A stretch of 64,000 nt of DNA from Megaleporinus macrocephalus (taxonomy: Eukaryota > Chordata > Actinopteri > Characiformes > Anostomidae): positions 40,258,623 to 40,322,622 of the forward strand of contig CM038714.1 of the NCBI GenBank assembly GCA_021613375.1. Direction: 5' to 3'. Shown here one piece after another: positions 1 to 11,968 of the stretch. Both the position numbers and the translations under genes were made by a program. The notes below the pieces were generated by a model. The model was not told the DNA's origin, did no database searches, and was given only the letters and a program-made list of their open reading frames with translations. Within the stretch, counting starts at the first letter, position 1; the number at the start of each line of letters is the position of its first letter.

Positions 1-692
1 TAACTGATCACATTGATGTATCAGTCTACTCAGGCTTTAGCAGAGTTCAGTAAAACTGAGATTAATAACTGATCACATTGATGTATCAGTCAACTCAGGC
101 TTTAGCAGAGTTCAGTAACACTGAGATTAATAACTGATCACATTGATTTATCAGTCTACTCAGGCTTTAGCAGAGTTCAGTAAAACTGAGATTAATAACT
201 GATCACATTGATGTATCAGTCAACTCAGGCTTTAGCAGAGTTCAGTAACACTGAGATTAATAACTGATCACATTGATTTATCAGTCTACTCAGACTTTAG
301 CAGAGCTCAGTAACACTGAGATTAATAACTGATCACATTGATTTATCAGTATACTCAGGCTTTAGCAGAGCTCAGTAACACTGAGATTAATAACTGATCA
401 CATTGATTTATCAGTCTACTCAGGCTTTAGCAGAGCTCAGTAACACTGAGATTAATAACTGATCACATTGATTTATCAGTCTACTCAGACTTTAGCAGAG
501 TTCAGTAACACTGAGATTAATAACTGATCACATTGATTTATCAGTCTACTTAGACTTTAGCAGAGTTCAGTAACACTGAGATTAATAACTGATCACATTG
601 ATTTATCAGTCTACTCAGACTTTAGCAGAGTTCAGTAACACTGAGATTAATAACTGATCACATTGATTTATCAGTCTACTCAGGCTTTAGCT
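1..692. repeat. 65-bp tandem satellite array (10 full copies plus a partial)
   Basis: The unit beginning TAACTGATCACATTGAT recurs at 1, 66, 131, 196, 261 and so on to 651, an exact 65-bp step, and the last copy breaks off near 692. The array is cut by the left edge of the window, so its true length is unknown. Each unit has two short inverted repeats: ACTGAT/ATCAGT and CTCAG/CTGAG. The first four copies alternate between two variants (CTACT with TAAAAC, CAACT with TAACAC), which points to a 130-bp dimer; later copies are more uniform. Confidence 0.97.
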
Positions 693-2399
693 GGTATTTA
701 TTTAATTTGTAAAGATGCCATTTTGGAGTACTTCATTAGAATATGTCCTAACAAGCAGTGCAATGATTTTAAAATGGTTAAAAACATGCTTTAATAGTAT
801 TTTTTCAGAACGCATTAGTTTTGTTATTATTTAGTGGATAAATATGGATAAAAATGTAAAAGTATTTTAGTACTCTCTTCACAAAATAGCATGCAAAAAA
901 GAAAAAATCCATTACATCCCAACAGGTTTCTTGCTATGAAGGGCAAGTTTATTGATTTGACAGTTTCCTTTTCCAAACCTTTGTTAAAAAGATCTTATTG
1001 AAACTCTTTAAGCCCAAAAGCGGTTCTAATATCTGATTGGTTTGAGCACTGATGAGTGCTGACAGCATAACGAGGGGATATGAAGTGTAATTCCAAACAT
1101 GTACTGACTATTACAGCCACAAATATGCAGTGTTGTAGTCCTCTAAGAAAACCTGCTTAGACCGAAACTGACAAAGAAAACAGGTCAATATTTAGTGAAC
1201 AGTGTACAAACAGCTGTATGCACATGAAATGGATTAAGTATTTTCCTGTTGTGTTTTTTTCTGCTTGAATTAATGAAATGATTCGTTGGAACACCAACCC
1301 ACAGTGGCATTTGCTAACAAATTAACATTGAAATAATTGAAGTTTGAATCCAAAAACATCTCCATTAATGGGACAGGATTACAGACAGTTTGTGTTTTCG
1401 GAAGAATGAGAAAAATGTTATGACTACTTGCACACGACAAGCCAAATTAAAATCAAATCCAAGACAAGAATGTAGCGAGACTGAAGCTGTCCAAACCATG
1501 CCCCTCAGGCCAAAGCAAATTCTAAAGATGTTTGATTTGAACAAAATACCTTGGTTAAAATAAAATGTACACAAATTCCCACTTATTCCAAGTCTAATTG
1601 TTTAGCAAAGACATTGTGGCTGTCTAAAGCTTGCTTCTTTAGCTTTACCCTGGAGCCACAAGCCTAATGTTGCGAACAAGCTTGGTGAAGGTACTGTATT
1701 TATGTTGGTTCAATAGCTTGGTCTTGCTGGTTGACCAACTTGTTAATTCTGGTCAATCTGCTAATGACCAGTTAAACTATCCAACTCAAATTAAAGCATG
1801 TTCTGTCCAGTTTGTCAACAACAAAACGTTTAACATGATTTATTACCAATGTCACTTCAGTAAATGGTTCTTCAAGAGTTTTTTAGTAAAGGCAACAGCT
1901 TCATATAGAACTGTGAACGCTGCGTTCGCATACATAAATACATAAATGGTTGTTTGTATCTTCATGTTGTTCTCTATTATAAAAAACAGTTGTATATTGT
2001 TCTTAAAATAAAAAAATCTATATAGCACATCTGTTGCTAGGAGTAAAATAACCAGCATTACTATAGGTAGCAAGATTGCTAGTGAAATACACTTCTATGA
2101 TACCAAAGTGGCCTGTGTTACATTATGTAAAGATCCCTGTACAAGGTAGAAAAAACATTGCCACCCCTCCCTCATGTGTTTGTACTGTACTAAAGTTCAT
2201 TTTAAACCCGTCGCTCAGGTCAACATTCACTCCGACAGTGACATTTTCTTGCCATTACAAGCCCACCTACACTTGGATTTTCCTATTTTCATGTGGCAGG
2301 CAGCAGATTACTCACGTTACCTTTTGGCCAGCTTGACCAAAATGTTCCTACAAAAAAATACCCGGGTGTGCTGTCTCTCCCTCTGAAAATATCTCTTAC
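693..2399. other. Gene-free flank
   Basis: I see no gene here. The open frames are short, have no recognisable protein sequence and no good splice sites. The DNA is AT-rich, and no repeat family was recognised. Confidence 0.6.
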
Positions 2400-2440
2400 G
2401 CATCATTAGGATGATGAAGAGGGCCAGGAGGAGCCAGGCA
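2400..2440 (-). other. Speculative 41-nt exon coding for a membrane segment
   Basis: On the minus strand a long pyrimidine tract ends in an AG acceptor (2441-2442). It is followed by 41 nt that read, in one frame, AWLLLALFIILMMR, and then a GTAAGAG donor (2398-2399 and below). Reading through the donor would add a basic tail and then a stop. The combination of strong acceptor, strong donor and a clean hydrophobic helix is suggestive. I found no companion exons in the window and do not recognise the protein. It could be chance. Confidence 0.25.
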
Positions 2441-3384
2441 CTGAACGAGTGGGAGAGAGGAAGGAAAAAACTAGAACATGAAAATCTGCTACTAAGGGAG
2501 TTTTTTTTTCCCGTACAGGGAAAATGGCTCGCCTCCCAGAGATCTACATTACACAGCTTTCTGAGCTTTGTTATGTCTCTGGGTTTTAGGCATAGCTTCC
2601 AAAAAATGAGGCATACTTTTGGCTACATGTGAAAGTTTATTGCAAAGACTGGATTAAAAAAAGAGAGAAAAGTAATACTGTAAGAGGAATGTCTTCTGTT
2701 TTACTAAATACAGTCAGTACTTTGCAAAAAGTCTGAGACCACCCTTCATGTTCAAAAGTGGACATTCAAGCTACATTATGTAAGATTTGGAGACCTCACT
2801 AGTGGCTAATTTGTGCTCCCAAATGTTGCAGACCACAAAAAATAGCAGAGAATCAAAATCAGAGGGACAGTGCTTTAACTTTCATCTTTGTGAGACACGA
2901 GAAAGTCAAGCTTCACTCTTACTTCAGACAACAAAAGCACATTTTTCTGTCAATTCTTCAACCAAGTCTTCCAAAACGAACAGAAATGGTAATAAAGGCA
3001 AAGGCTGGACTTAAGAAATGCTAATAATTAATAATACATTTAAATATTATTACTATTTAATAATAAATATTTAAAAAAATAATAAAGACACCTTAATATA
3101 ACACCTTAACACCTGCTCGAAAAGATTAAAAGAAAACTTAACTAACACAATATAACACCAGGTCTTACTAATGAGTCACATTGTGAGTTGCCATAGTGAA
3201 ATAATGATTTAATTATCTTTACTTTTTTCAGAATCCTGCCATCAGTGTGTTGATAACGTTGTTTTTTACTCACTGTTGTTACGTCATATTATTCTCAGTG
3301 AATCACACAATCAGTATCAATATTTTCAACTTGAATCTTTCGTCCGTCAAGATTTAAGTGTTCCCTTCATTTTTTTAAACACAC

Positions 3385-3735
3385 CTTCTCTGTCACTGCT
3401 GGACTGTGAATCGTTTACCAAACCACAGTATCCACAGAATTTTGTCTTGTAGGCAGCAGCCTGTGATCATTAAGGACTAGAGGATGACCAGCACGAACTG
3501 TACAGCAACCGATGACCTCTTGTCTCGGACTTTTCATCTACAAGACAGACCAACAAGGTAGGTAGTGGACAGTCAGTGGACACAGTGAATAAAAAATCCA
3601 GCAGCTGTGTCTGATCCACTCGTACCAGCGCAACACACACTAACACTCCACCACCATGTTAGTGTCACTGCCCTGCTGAAAATGATCCAAAACCCAAATA
3701 ATACCTGCTCTGTGGTGGTCAGATGAACTGCAGTC
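3385..3735 (+). repeat. Palindromic-type fish repeat, copy 1 (one half)
   Basis: This stretch contains the phrases GGATGACCAGCACGAACTGT, TGTGTCTGATCCACTCGTAC and AATAATACCTGCTCTGTGG. They recur with small changes at about 9.2, 13.3-13.5, 16.7-17.0 and 28.8-28.9 kb. The longer copies read as two arms that are reverse complements of each other, so the family looks like a non-autonomous element with long inverted repeats. It has no coding capacity. Confidence 0.8.
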
Positions 3736-3739
3736 TAAA

Positions 3740-3769
<30 letters not shown>
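3740..3769. repeat. (TG)n microsatellite
   Basis: About 14 TG dinucleotides in a row, directly after the end of the palindromic repeat copy. Confidence 0.95.
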
Positions 3770-3771
<2 letters not shown>

Positions 3772-5099
3772 TTACTGTTAATGAGAATTAAGCAGTTAAG
3801 ATGCTGTAAATGTGCATTAAAATGTATGTGTTTAAGAGTATGTTGTCTGTAGAGGATACATAATGTTATTTATTTATTTCTTTACTCAGATGTTTGCATA
3901 CATCTGTTTATATGTGCATGTAGTGATACTTTTCTAAGTCTGTTGAAGCCTGTCACGGATAGGAGTGACCTTTTTCACACACCCTCACCATCTCTAGTTC
4001 CTCATTCAAGCCCTGAAAAAGTCTCACATCTCTAAAAAGGAAAATTTGTTTATGAGAAAGGCTTTTATAATACTCTCTATTTCCAGAGGTGGCAATGCTC
4101 ACGCTGGGCTGAGAACCAAAGCAATTTAGAAGTAAAGTAAAGTAGTTTAATTTTAAATAAAACTTTTAAAACTGTATTCTATGACATTGCACTATACTCA
4201 GTGTCTGAAGTGGGAAATAACCAAGTGCTGGTCTGCCAATGTCACCAACTCATTCATTCTGAATTCTGGAGATATTGCTGAGGGTCATAACATGCATTTA
4301 TCTATTCAAATGACCAACCATTTGCAAAACTATGTACACGTGCAGACACACAAAGACACGCTAAGGCTTGTTGAGAAACCAATGCAGTTGATAAATCAGT
4401 ACACAGCAAATCTACAAACTCTCTAAACAAGAAGCTTAGAGAACAACTATGCATTAGATAAAGGTGCAGGAGATCCACCTCCTTCGGTCAGAACATATCA
4501 CTCAAGAACAACACAAACAGTCCAACTGCAGCCAGTTATGACATGGACACAAAATAATTTTTAATACACAGAGAAAAAAAAAACTTACCTTCAGAATGTT
4601 TTCTTTCTTGTATTCATCGCAGAGCAGTCGTTTATCAGGCTGGTGAAATCAAATTTGTGAAAAATATTACTCTATCGACATTTGAGCCACAGGTGGTAAT
4701 TCAGCCTGTTCAGATTCATTGATTTCTAATAGCACAAGTTTTGAATGTGTTTACTGCTTGCATTGGTCAGTCGTCATAAGCAGAGAAATAAACATGAACC
4801 TTGTACAGTGGAACGGCAAACATTCCCTTTGTATGTGCTCACCCAGCTTTTCTTTTGAAAAAAAAAACCAACAACTGAAATTTATAAAAAATCATATATA
4901 AAACTTACACCACACTGACTTATATTATGTACTTTTTTCAATATAAGATATTTATGCTACTTTGTATTGTAATTAGTCTTATTTACATCTGTTCTAATGA
5001 GATCTGGTGTTCTCACTGGGAAAATACAGTTGTTGCTAAATTAAAGGTTTTTAAACCATCAGCTTAGGTGTCTGAGACTTTTGTACAGTAGTGTGCATG

Positions 5100-6679
5100 T
5101 TTAGGCGACTATGTTAATGTTCTGGCATAATTCTAGTCCAAGTATACTGCACCTGTTTATACATTTTAGTTAAGTATGCTGTAAGAAGGGAGTCTGCTGT
5201 TATTGGCAGTGTCTGTTTGTTGATTCAGGTGGACCTGTTTCTTTCTCATTTCCTTCATTTAAACCTTTGGCTTTTCATTAATGCAAATTGTGTAGGTTGC
5301 GTCAGGTTTAGTATTTAAGCTTAACTTCAGCTAACACCCTTAGCGTTAGCTCTACCAATGGCCAATATACACTTAACAGACCTTTCCAACACACTGGCCA
5401 ATCAATCAAGCAATCAATACAAGTAAATAAATCAATCCTCTCAAAATGTTTATGATTACAAAAAGCCAATGGCGGCTTATATTTTTTGCTATATATTTTT
5501 TTGCTTAATCAGTGGGGCTCAATCTCTGTGTGGGCACCTAGGCTGCAGCCTAGTATCCTGTGTGTCCATGCTTGTACTGATTAATAGCTTTGTACTGTTT
5601 GGCGCTGATACAGTGAATACACATGTGTGTAGTGCCTTTTTGAAATGTTTTTCCTTCCATAGCACTTGTTGGTTTCTGCCAATGCTAATTTACAATTGTT
5701 GGGTTTGATATAAGTAGCCATTTGAGGTGGCCAAACATATTCACAGACCCCAAAAACAAAAGACAATCACAGAACTTGTAAACCTTTTCACAGTCACCTT
5801 CATGTTTATTTAGACCCCATTGTGGGTTGAAAGAGTCAAATTTTTTCCACTTCTGAGCAGCCACTACTGAGCCACTAAGATTCTTTCATCTAGCTAAAGC
5901 ACAGTTAGCTATCCAGTCAGCTTTAGCAGGCTATCTTTGCCTTAACCCACTAGCATTAGCTCCGTCTTAGCTAGATAGCTAGCTGTCTTCTCAACCCTTG
6001 TTTGACAATTAGAGCCCAGTGGCACCACACTTCTTTCTTCACTCGTTTAAGAATTGTAAATTATAAAAGGAAAGTGGTAGAATGATAATTGAGTATTTCT
6101 TTGGACTCTGGAGTCTCAGCTGGTGCAGTAGAGGCTTAACAAGAGGATAGGAAAGTCTGTTCACTCCGCGGCCATCCTTGAAGTGCCCTGAGACGGCTAT
6201 TTCCATCCAAAGAATACTAGACTTTCTCTCTTTGACTGGGGAGAGACCAAAATACTCATAACTCTCAAATTACTGTTTTAAAAATAATTAATTACTGATA
6301 AAATCAAACCAAAAAATGGTTTGTAGCGTAATAAGAAAAGAAATTGTTGCAGTTTTTTTTATATACATTGTACTTTTCTACCAATGATGATGAATTGTAT
6401 TTATAAAATTAGCTAATATTTTATTTTAAGGGCCCCTGACAGTCACAGGCCCTCAAGGCGTATTCAGATGGGTTCTGATGTTTTCCAATAGAGAGAGCCC
6501 TGCTGCTTCGCTTTGTTGCATTGCTGCTCACTTAAGCCGTTTTGACACTGTACTCAAAGTGCAACCAAATAAAACTTTGACCCAACCTTTCCAAAGTGCA
6601 GCCAATGAGACCGTCCATTCATATGATACGGTAAAAGTGACTCAGGCTGTACGAACATGGAGGGGAAACTGATTCTCGC
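5100..6679. other. Gene-free stretch
   Basis: No exon-like sequence, RNA gene or clear repeat was recognised. Short frames such as those at 5469-5708 and 6478-6672 carry no known motif and are not flanked by convincing splice sites or a promoter. Confidence 0.55.
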
Positions 6680-7435
6680 ACACTCTACAGACAGACAATA
6701 GAGAGCAGCCTGAGCAGCTGTATCACGGCCTTCTAAGGAAACTGCACCGTCAGGGAGTGCAAGATCCTACAGCGGATAGTGAGGACAGCTGAAAGTGTCA
6801 CTGGAGTACCTCTTCCCTCTGTCACAGACATTTACATCTCACGTTGCATCGGCAAGGTCACCAGCATTTTGGATGACCCCACTCACCCCTCCTACAATCT
6901 CTTCTGGCAGAAGGTTCCTCAGCATTCGGGCCTTCACTTCCAGGCGCCTTTCCCCTAATCTATCAGACTCCTGAACCAGAACCCACCCAAGACTGTCATG
7001 ACACACACACACACACTAAATAGTTTTCACAACAATCCTGAACTGATCAGCACCATAGAATTTAGTCATCATAGTGTTATCAGAAATATTTAACATTTAT
7101 GATAACAGGCTATTTTGGTAACTGTCATACACTGTATCTGTGCATTTGCACAATTGCTAATTTGCACACTATAGCTCAAAATATTTTTGCACATTACACG
7201 TTTTGCGCATTCCACCCTGAAACTGAACATCAGCTGCTTTGTGTTCTGTTGTCCTGCACTGTTTCCTGAAGGTCTTGTGTAGCATTTCTTTTTGCACTAG
7301 TTTGTATGGTTGTACTGGTACACTGTCTAGTCATGTTGCACTGTTTAGTCTGTGTTATGTTCCTTGTGTGCACCATGTGGTCCTGGAGGAACCAGGACTG
7401 TGTAGAATGACTATAAACTCCACTTGACTTGATGT
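6680..7435 (+). mobile_element. L2-like LINE 3' end, decayed
   Basis: The first part, read with frameshifts, gives the carboxy end of a fish non-LTR reverse transcriptase protein: TIESSLSSCIT at about 6696-6730, then LQRIVRTAE, then DDPTHPSYN near 6870. A TTGCAC-rich 3' untranslated part follows, then TGGTCCTGGAGGAAC (7380) and an AATGACTATAAA-type tail ending near CACTTGACTTG (7420-7432). This is the layout of L2/Rex1-type elements in fish. The 5' part is missing, as is usual for truncated LINE insertions. Confidence 0.75.
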
Positions 7436-8100
7436 CTCTTCTCACTTTCTGACACATGTTAGAGGGGTTTGATGTGAACAGGAACTTACCAGGTTGTTTA
7501 GAGGTGGTGATACGAAAAAATATTATATGAAGTTGCTCTGCCTGGTTCCCTAGACACTGTTTCACAATAGCTTTGTTATCATTTTTTTATTTTTAATCGC
7601 TCATGGTAGTGAAGTACAAGCAAATTAATACCCAAGGACAAGCTGTTTTTTTTTCAGATTTACAACTATTTAACCATGATCAGCACAAAGTTTCAGGAGA
7701 TAGGAAAGTTCAAATGTCATTCTGGTTTTTGCATCAACTTTATGCATCATGACCCATGGTTACTATCACGACCACTATAAAGAAATCAGTTGATAAGCTT
7801 ATCTGCAACGCCATTTTACATTAAACCACTTTAAATGATTTTTCTTGCAAAATAATTAAATACTTAAATTTAATTGAATTTGAATAAAATTAGTTAAAAT
7901 TCCTCTTTTAGGTTGAAAACTGCACTTAAATATAATCATGAATTAAAATGTGTTTTTTAGTGTTCGAGTGTTATCTAGCACCCAAAAGACAGTACTCTAT
8001 GATCTGATCGCCACACAGTAAAATGTAGACACGTGGTTCTAGGTTCTTATGGTTGTGATGCTTCTCCGCACCAGCAGGCGGCGCTGCGCTGGTGAGACTC
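7436..8100. promoter_or_regulatory. Upstream flank of dynlrb1
   Basis: The region between the LINE end and the dynlrb1 first exon must hold the promoter. No TATA box at a convincing distance was seen. A short GC-rich patch at 8065-8100 (GCAGGCGGCGCTGCGCTGG) is the best candidate for the core promoter or the start of the 5' UTR. The exact transcription start cannot be read from sequence. Confidence 0.35.
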
Positions 8101-8200
8101 CGTGTGTTCAGGTTCCAAATCATACGGAGATGCTGTGCTAGCTGTTTATTTTACAGAATCTGGAAGACGGACGCAAAATAACATACAGAAATCATCCGTA

Positions 8201-8203
8201 ATG
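8201..8203 (+). CDS. dynlrb1: dynlrb1 coding exon 1 (ATG only)
   Basis: Only the start codon is coding in this exon; the sequence before it is 5' UTR of unknown length. The donor is GC at 8204-8205 in the strong context GCAAGT. A canonical GT lies at 8208-8209, but using it would read ATG GCA AGC TGA and stop at once, so the GC site is the one that makes protein. Confidence 0.85.
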
Positions 8204-11200
8204 GCAAGTACCGCGTTAATACATTCTGAACATGTTTGTATGCGATAAATAGCTGAGAAAAATGCTGAACACAATCATATTCGGCAGCTGTTATTGTTGG
8301 GCGTTGTCATGTAATGGGTTTGAGTTGCTAAGCTAACTAGCATAAATACCTGCTCTTTCATTTCTGTGATAGTCAGAGATTTTTTTTTTTCAAATCAGTT
8401 TCAGACGTATACTTTAAAAGCTGTATATATTTTATTTTTCTAGCCCTGAATATTGTTTCCTTTACAACTGTGACATATATAATACAACTAACTAACCATT
8501 CAACAAAACCTGTCACAGTTTAAGTGGCTAAACAGCTGATAATTGCTCATAAACACTGTGTTTAAATGTTTAAAGTCCGTTACTTTGGTTTTGGCTTGTT
8601 TTGTCTTGCAGTTTAAAGCTCTGTTATTACTTTGTGTGTTGCAGTTGCATTTGTTTTGTTACTGGTCCAGACCCTTGCGTTTTGATGTTGTTTGTGAAGC
8701 ACTGCATCACTATGTGTGAAAGAAGATATACATTACATTTATTGCTTTCTATTAATATTATCAGGAATGTGTTCTTTTATGTAACTTTGTTGAATCACAG
8801 TGTACTTGAGATGAACTAATGGTGTAGAGTTGTGTGTGTGTGTGGGTTTGTATGGGTTTGTATGTATGTAGGCTGAGGTCGAGGAGACGCTGAAGAGGAT
8901 CCAGAGTCAGAAGGGAGTACAAGGAATCATCATTGTTAATGCAGAGGGTAACTAATTTAATATACGCTCATTATAGCACTTTATTAGTCATGCTTATCTA
9001 CAGTAATTGTCCATTTAATCAGCTCCACCTACTCTACAGAAACACACTGTAGATCTATAATTACAGACTGTAGTCTATTTGTTTATTTGCATGCTTTTTC
9101 ATCCCTCACCATTCTTTTCTTCCAATGGTTAAGACCCTCAACCATGACAGAGCAGGTATTATTTTGCAGCTACTAATCAGCTGTTGTCTCTGACCTAACT
9201 ACGCTGTGGACCAGCTTGCTGTGAATGACCCACCACCCAAATACTACCTGCCATGTGGTTGTCCTGCTCATTGAAGAAGAGGGTGAAAGGGGACTGGTAA
9301 ATTATGCAAGAAACAGAAGGAGTATTGTTTGTAATTATAGAACTACCGAATAATATCTGGAGCTGATAAAATGAACGATGTGTGTGGATAAAGAAATAGT
9401 TCCCATTAAAGTTCTTAATAATATTCTTTTAAAGACTTGTTTATGTTTTAGTGTTCACACATAAAACATATAGACCCTGTTCACACTTCATAAACCATTG
9501 ATGGCAACCTCTAAATACACATAGCTTCATAGTGTCAGACTTACTGATACCTGTGTAGATTATTTTAAATGTTAAACATGTACGCATCATTTTATACAGT
9601 TTAGGTGTTTTCACTGATATATGTAGCTGTGTTAATCTAATTATCTCATAGAGACCCAGAAATGAATTGTTTTATTTCACAGTTAGACAGTTAAACAGTC
9701 CCTCTTATGCAGTTAAATATACACATAGACACAATCAAAACAATCAGACAGAGATCAACCAAAAAGATCACATAAATGGTGCATCTGTTCCAACTTCATC
9801 ACCTGCAGTCATATCAGTGATCAGTTGCATTTATATAACTATAATTTGAAATGATTTGAGTTAAAACCTGTCATTAGCATGTGTCTTGGGTGATCAGATC
9901 TTAAGTGGACGGGTATAAATACCTCTTGGAGACTGCTTTACAGTCATTTAAACCAATGTCGATTCTGGACAGGGATGCCCCCGACTACAGAAACTTTATA
10001 GTGTATATGGTACTGCATCCCAGTATGTCTCTGACATCCAGGAAAGGCCATCTTATCACAGCTGAGACAAAACCAGCTGCATATCTTGTCATAGAAACCA
10101 TTGAAGAATCCGTTTAGATCATAGGAAACTTGAGGGGAAACTGCTTTTCGTGGAGTAGTTGTATCATGTGATGAAGTTGAAACAAAGCCACCAGTGTTTT
10201 CCTGCCTGTGTTCTTAGCTTCTTAGAAAAATTAGCAGTGTTAGGATGTAGCAAAGTTGCGAATAAGGCCTCTCTGTGTTCTCTGTCTCTCTCTTTCCTTT
10301 CCTCCGTCCCTCCTTCCATCCTTCCCCAAGGCATCCCCATTAAAACCACTCTTGATAACTCGAGTACAGTGCAGTATGCCGGCCTTCTCCACCAGCTGGT
10401 GATGAAAGCTCGGAGTACGGTGAGGGACCTTGACCCCCAGAATGACCTTACCTTCCTCAGGGTCCGCTCAAAGAAGAATGAGATTATGATCGCTCCAGGT
10501 AGAGAGAGATTTGCATTGTTGTCTGTGTATGTATGTGTGTGTTTATATGTTAAACTCATGCTTCATGTACCTGAAATTCTTAGTGGGTTTGATCGGTTTT
10601 GATATGTTTTTTTTTCCCCTGTACACTGAAAAACAGGAAAGCCTATATTGTTATTATTATTAATAATAATGATGATGATGGTGATAATAATAATAATAAC
10701 AATAATAATAATAATAATAATACTGACAATAAAAAAAAATAAAGTAAAAATTGGTGACTTATATTGTCATCTTCAATACAGCCACTAACTTCAATTAATC
10801 TTTTATTCACTTTTATTCATTTTTATTTTTAATGGTTATATTATGAGTGGCATAAGTAACATGAAACAAAGCACAGTGTCGTAAGTCTTTAAATAGGACA
10901 TGGAATAGTTACAAACCTTTGTTCAGATGTTGACAATAGTTTTAGGTACTTAAGTACAAATCAAGCTTTTTTCAGATAAACCTATTTGAGCAGGATTTGT
11001 TTTAACAGAAGTCGTCTGGTAATGTAATAGATGTGTTATTTGATTGGCCATTGGTACAGGATAAAGTATCTTTGTATTTCCCCCAAATTACTCCAAATTA
11101 CCTGGATGAAAACATTTTGCTGACATTTACATCAGCATTGTGTAACCGGATCCACACCCACAACAATAACAACATGATATGCTGCCAACTGTCATATAGA

Positions 11201-11968
11201 CGTGTAGCATTAAGCCAGTAAAGTGGGTAACCGAAATACCACAACACAGAGAGGTGCTTTTGAGATTTTTTTTTTTTTAGACTTTTTTGGATTTTCTTAT
11301 CATGAACTCGAGGATTAATGAGTTGAAAGAAGCATATTTTAACTGCTGGCCTCTATGTCTGAAAAAAGAAAATAAAGGGAAGCACCATTTTTATGAAGCT
11401 GAGTACAATTTATCATTTGCCAGCTTGCTCATTTGCCAGTTTGATTTTTTTTTCTTTTTCCACCGAAATGGTGCAACAGTTATTATAACACCTTAGGCAC
11501 CTGCTGCATCACTTAAGGTGTAAAATTTAAACAAGATGCTTGTGAATGGGTAGTCAACTTCAGCCTCCCCTGTTTTGTCATGACATCACAGAGATGTTGA
11601 TTCAAGCAGGACTATTATTATTGAGAAGGTCTGAATTATAGAAGGTAATTCACTCTGGAAGTATTGCTTTGGCAGTCTTCTTATTTACTATCAATAGTAT
11701 TTCTAATGCCAGGCATTATTAAATGATTTAATTAGTTCACTTCCGCTCCTTTTGTTTGTGTGTGTTCCTGTGTGTTCCTGTGTGTGTGTTCCTGTGTGTG
11801 TGTTCCTGTGTGTGTTCCTGTGTGTGTGTTCCTGTGTGTGTGGGGGGGTTGTTTATCTAAATTATGTTGTTGTTGTTTTAAATAAAACTCAAAGATTGAC
11901 TTTTCCATTCTTTTCTCTTTACAGATAAGGACTACTTCCTGATTGTCGTTCAGAACCCCACAGAGTGA
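8201..11968 (+). CDS. dynlrb1: dynein light chain roadblock-type 1 (four coding exons, complete)
   Basis: Roadblock/LC7-family light chain that binds the intermediate chains of cytoplasmic dynein in the cytosol and helps assemble the motor and its cargo links. Coding exons are 8201-8203, 8872-8947, 10331-10498 and 11925-11968. They sum to 291 nt, or 96 aa plus stop, the same length as human DYNLRB1. The protein starts [19 protein letters not shown], has the central [19 protein letters not shown] stretch and ends [12 protein letters not shown], which is nearly the mammalian sequence. Exon phases after the first intron are 0, 1 and 1. The start is fixed because exon 2 has an in-frame TAG just upstream, so the ATG must come from exon 1. 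The oddity is the first donor, ATG followed by GCAAGT, a GC-AG intron. The gene lies head to tail with map1lc3a. Identity is very secure; the exon 1 splice is inferred from the reading frame. Confidence 0.97.
8872..8947 (+). CDS. dynlrb1: dynlrb1 coding exon 2
   Basis: 76 nt from the TAG acceptor at 8869-8871 to a GTAACT donor at 8948. It encodes [18 protein letters not shown] and the following IIIVNAE, ending in phase 1. Confidence 0.95.
8999..9385. repeat. Palindromic-type fish repeat, copy 2 (in dynlrb1 intron 2)
   Basis: The left arm (CCATTTAATCAGCTCCACC near 9011; ATTACAGACTGTAGTC near 9060) is roughly the reverse complement of the right arm (GAGCTGATAAAATGAACGA near 9360). The middle holds the family phrase CACCACCCAAATACTACCTG (9230). 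Both ends are present and the centre is partly deleted. Confidence 0.75.
10331..10498 (+). CDS. dynlrb1: dynlrb1 coding exon 3
   Basis: 168 nt after a pyrimidine-rich acceptor (CTTCCCCAAG). It encodes the core of the roadblock fold from [12 protein letters not shown] through the [12 protein letters not shown] stretch. The donor is GTAGAG at 10499 and the exon ends in phase 1. Confidence 0.96.
10650..10745. repeat. AT-rich (AAT/ATG)n simple repeat
   Basis: A degenerate run of TTATTA, GATGAT and AATAAT trinucleotides in dynlrb1 intron 3. Confidence 0.85.
11752..11848 (+). repeat. TGTGTGTTCC minisatellite
   Basis: Interrupted TG runs separated by TTCC, with spacings of 10 and 14 nt, in dynlrb1 intron 3 about 80 nt before the last exon. 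It ends in GGGGGGG. Confidence 0.9.
11925..11968 (+). CDS. dynlrb1: dynlrb1 coding exon 4 and stop
   Basis: 44 nt after TTTCTCTTTACAG. It encodes [14 protein letters not shown] with the first codon split across the intron, then TGA at 11966-11968. Confidence 0.97.

Larger units (their letters stand above)
2709..5098. mobile_element. Possible 2.4-kb DNA transposon relic with inverted ends
   Basis: The left end near 2709 (AGTACTTTGCAAAAAGTCTG) resembles the reverse complement of the right end near 5065-5098 (GTGTCTGAGACTTTTGTAC). Ends of the type CAGTACTGTGCAAAAGTCT occur widely in fish DNA transposon relics, from memory. No transposase frame survives between them. A different repeat (3385-3735) and a TG microsatellite sit inside. 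The ends match only imperfectly and no target duplication is clear, so this could be two unrelated solo ends. Confidence 0.4.

Noticed and set aside
1..692. Direct repeats resembling a CRISPR array
   Set aside because: The units are contiguous with no unique spacers, and the genome is eukaryotic.
8204..8209. Use of the canonical GT at 8208 as the dynlrb1 donor
   Set aside because: It joins to exon 2 as ATG GCA AGC TGA, stopping after three residues.
10159..10602. 147-aa plus frame and its 131-aa antisense partner
   Set aside because: The plus frame is dynlrb1 exon 3 read into its introns; the partner is its shadow.
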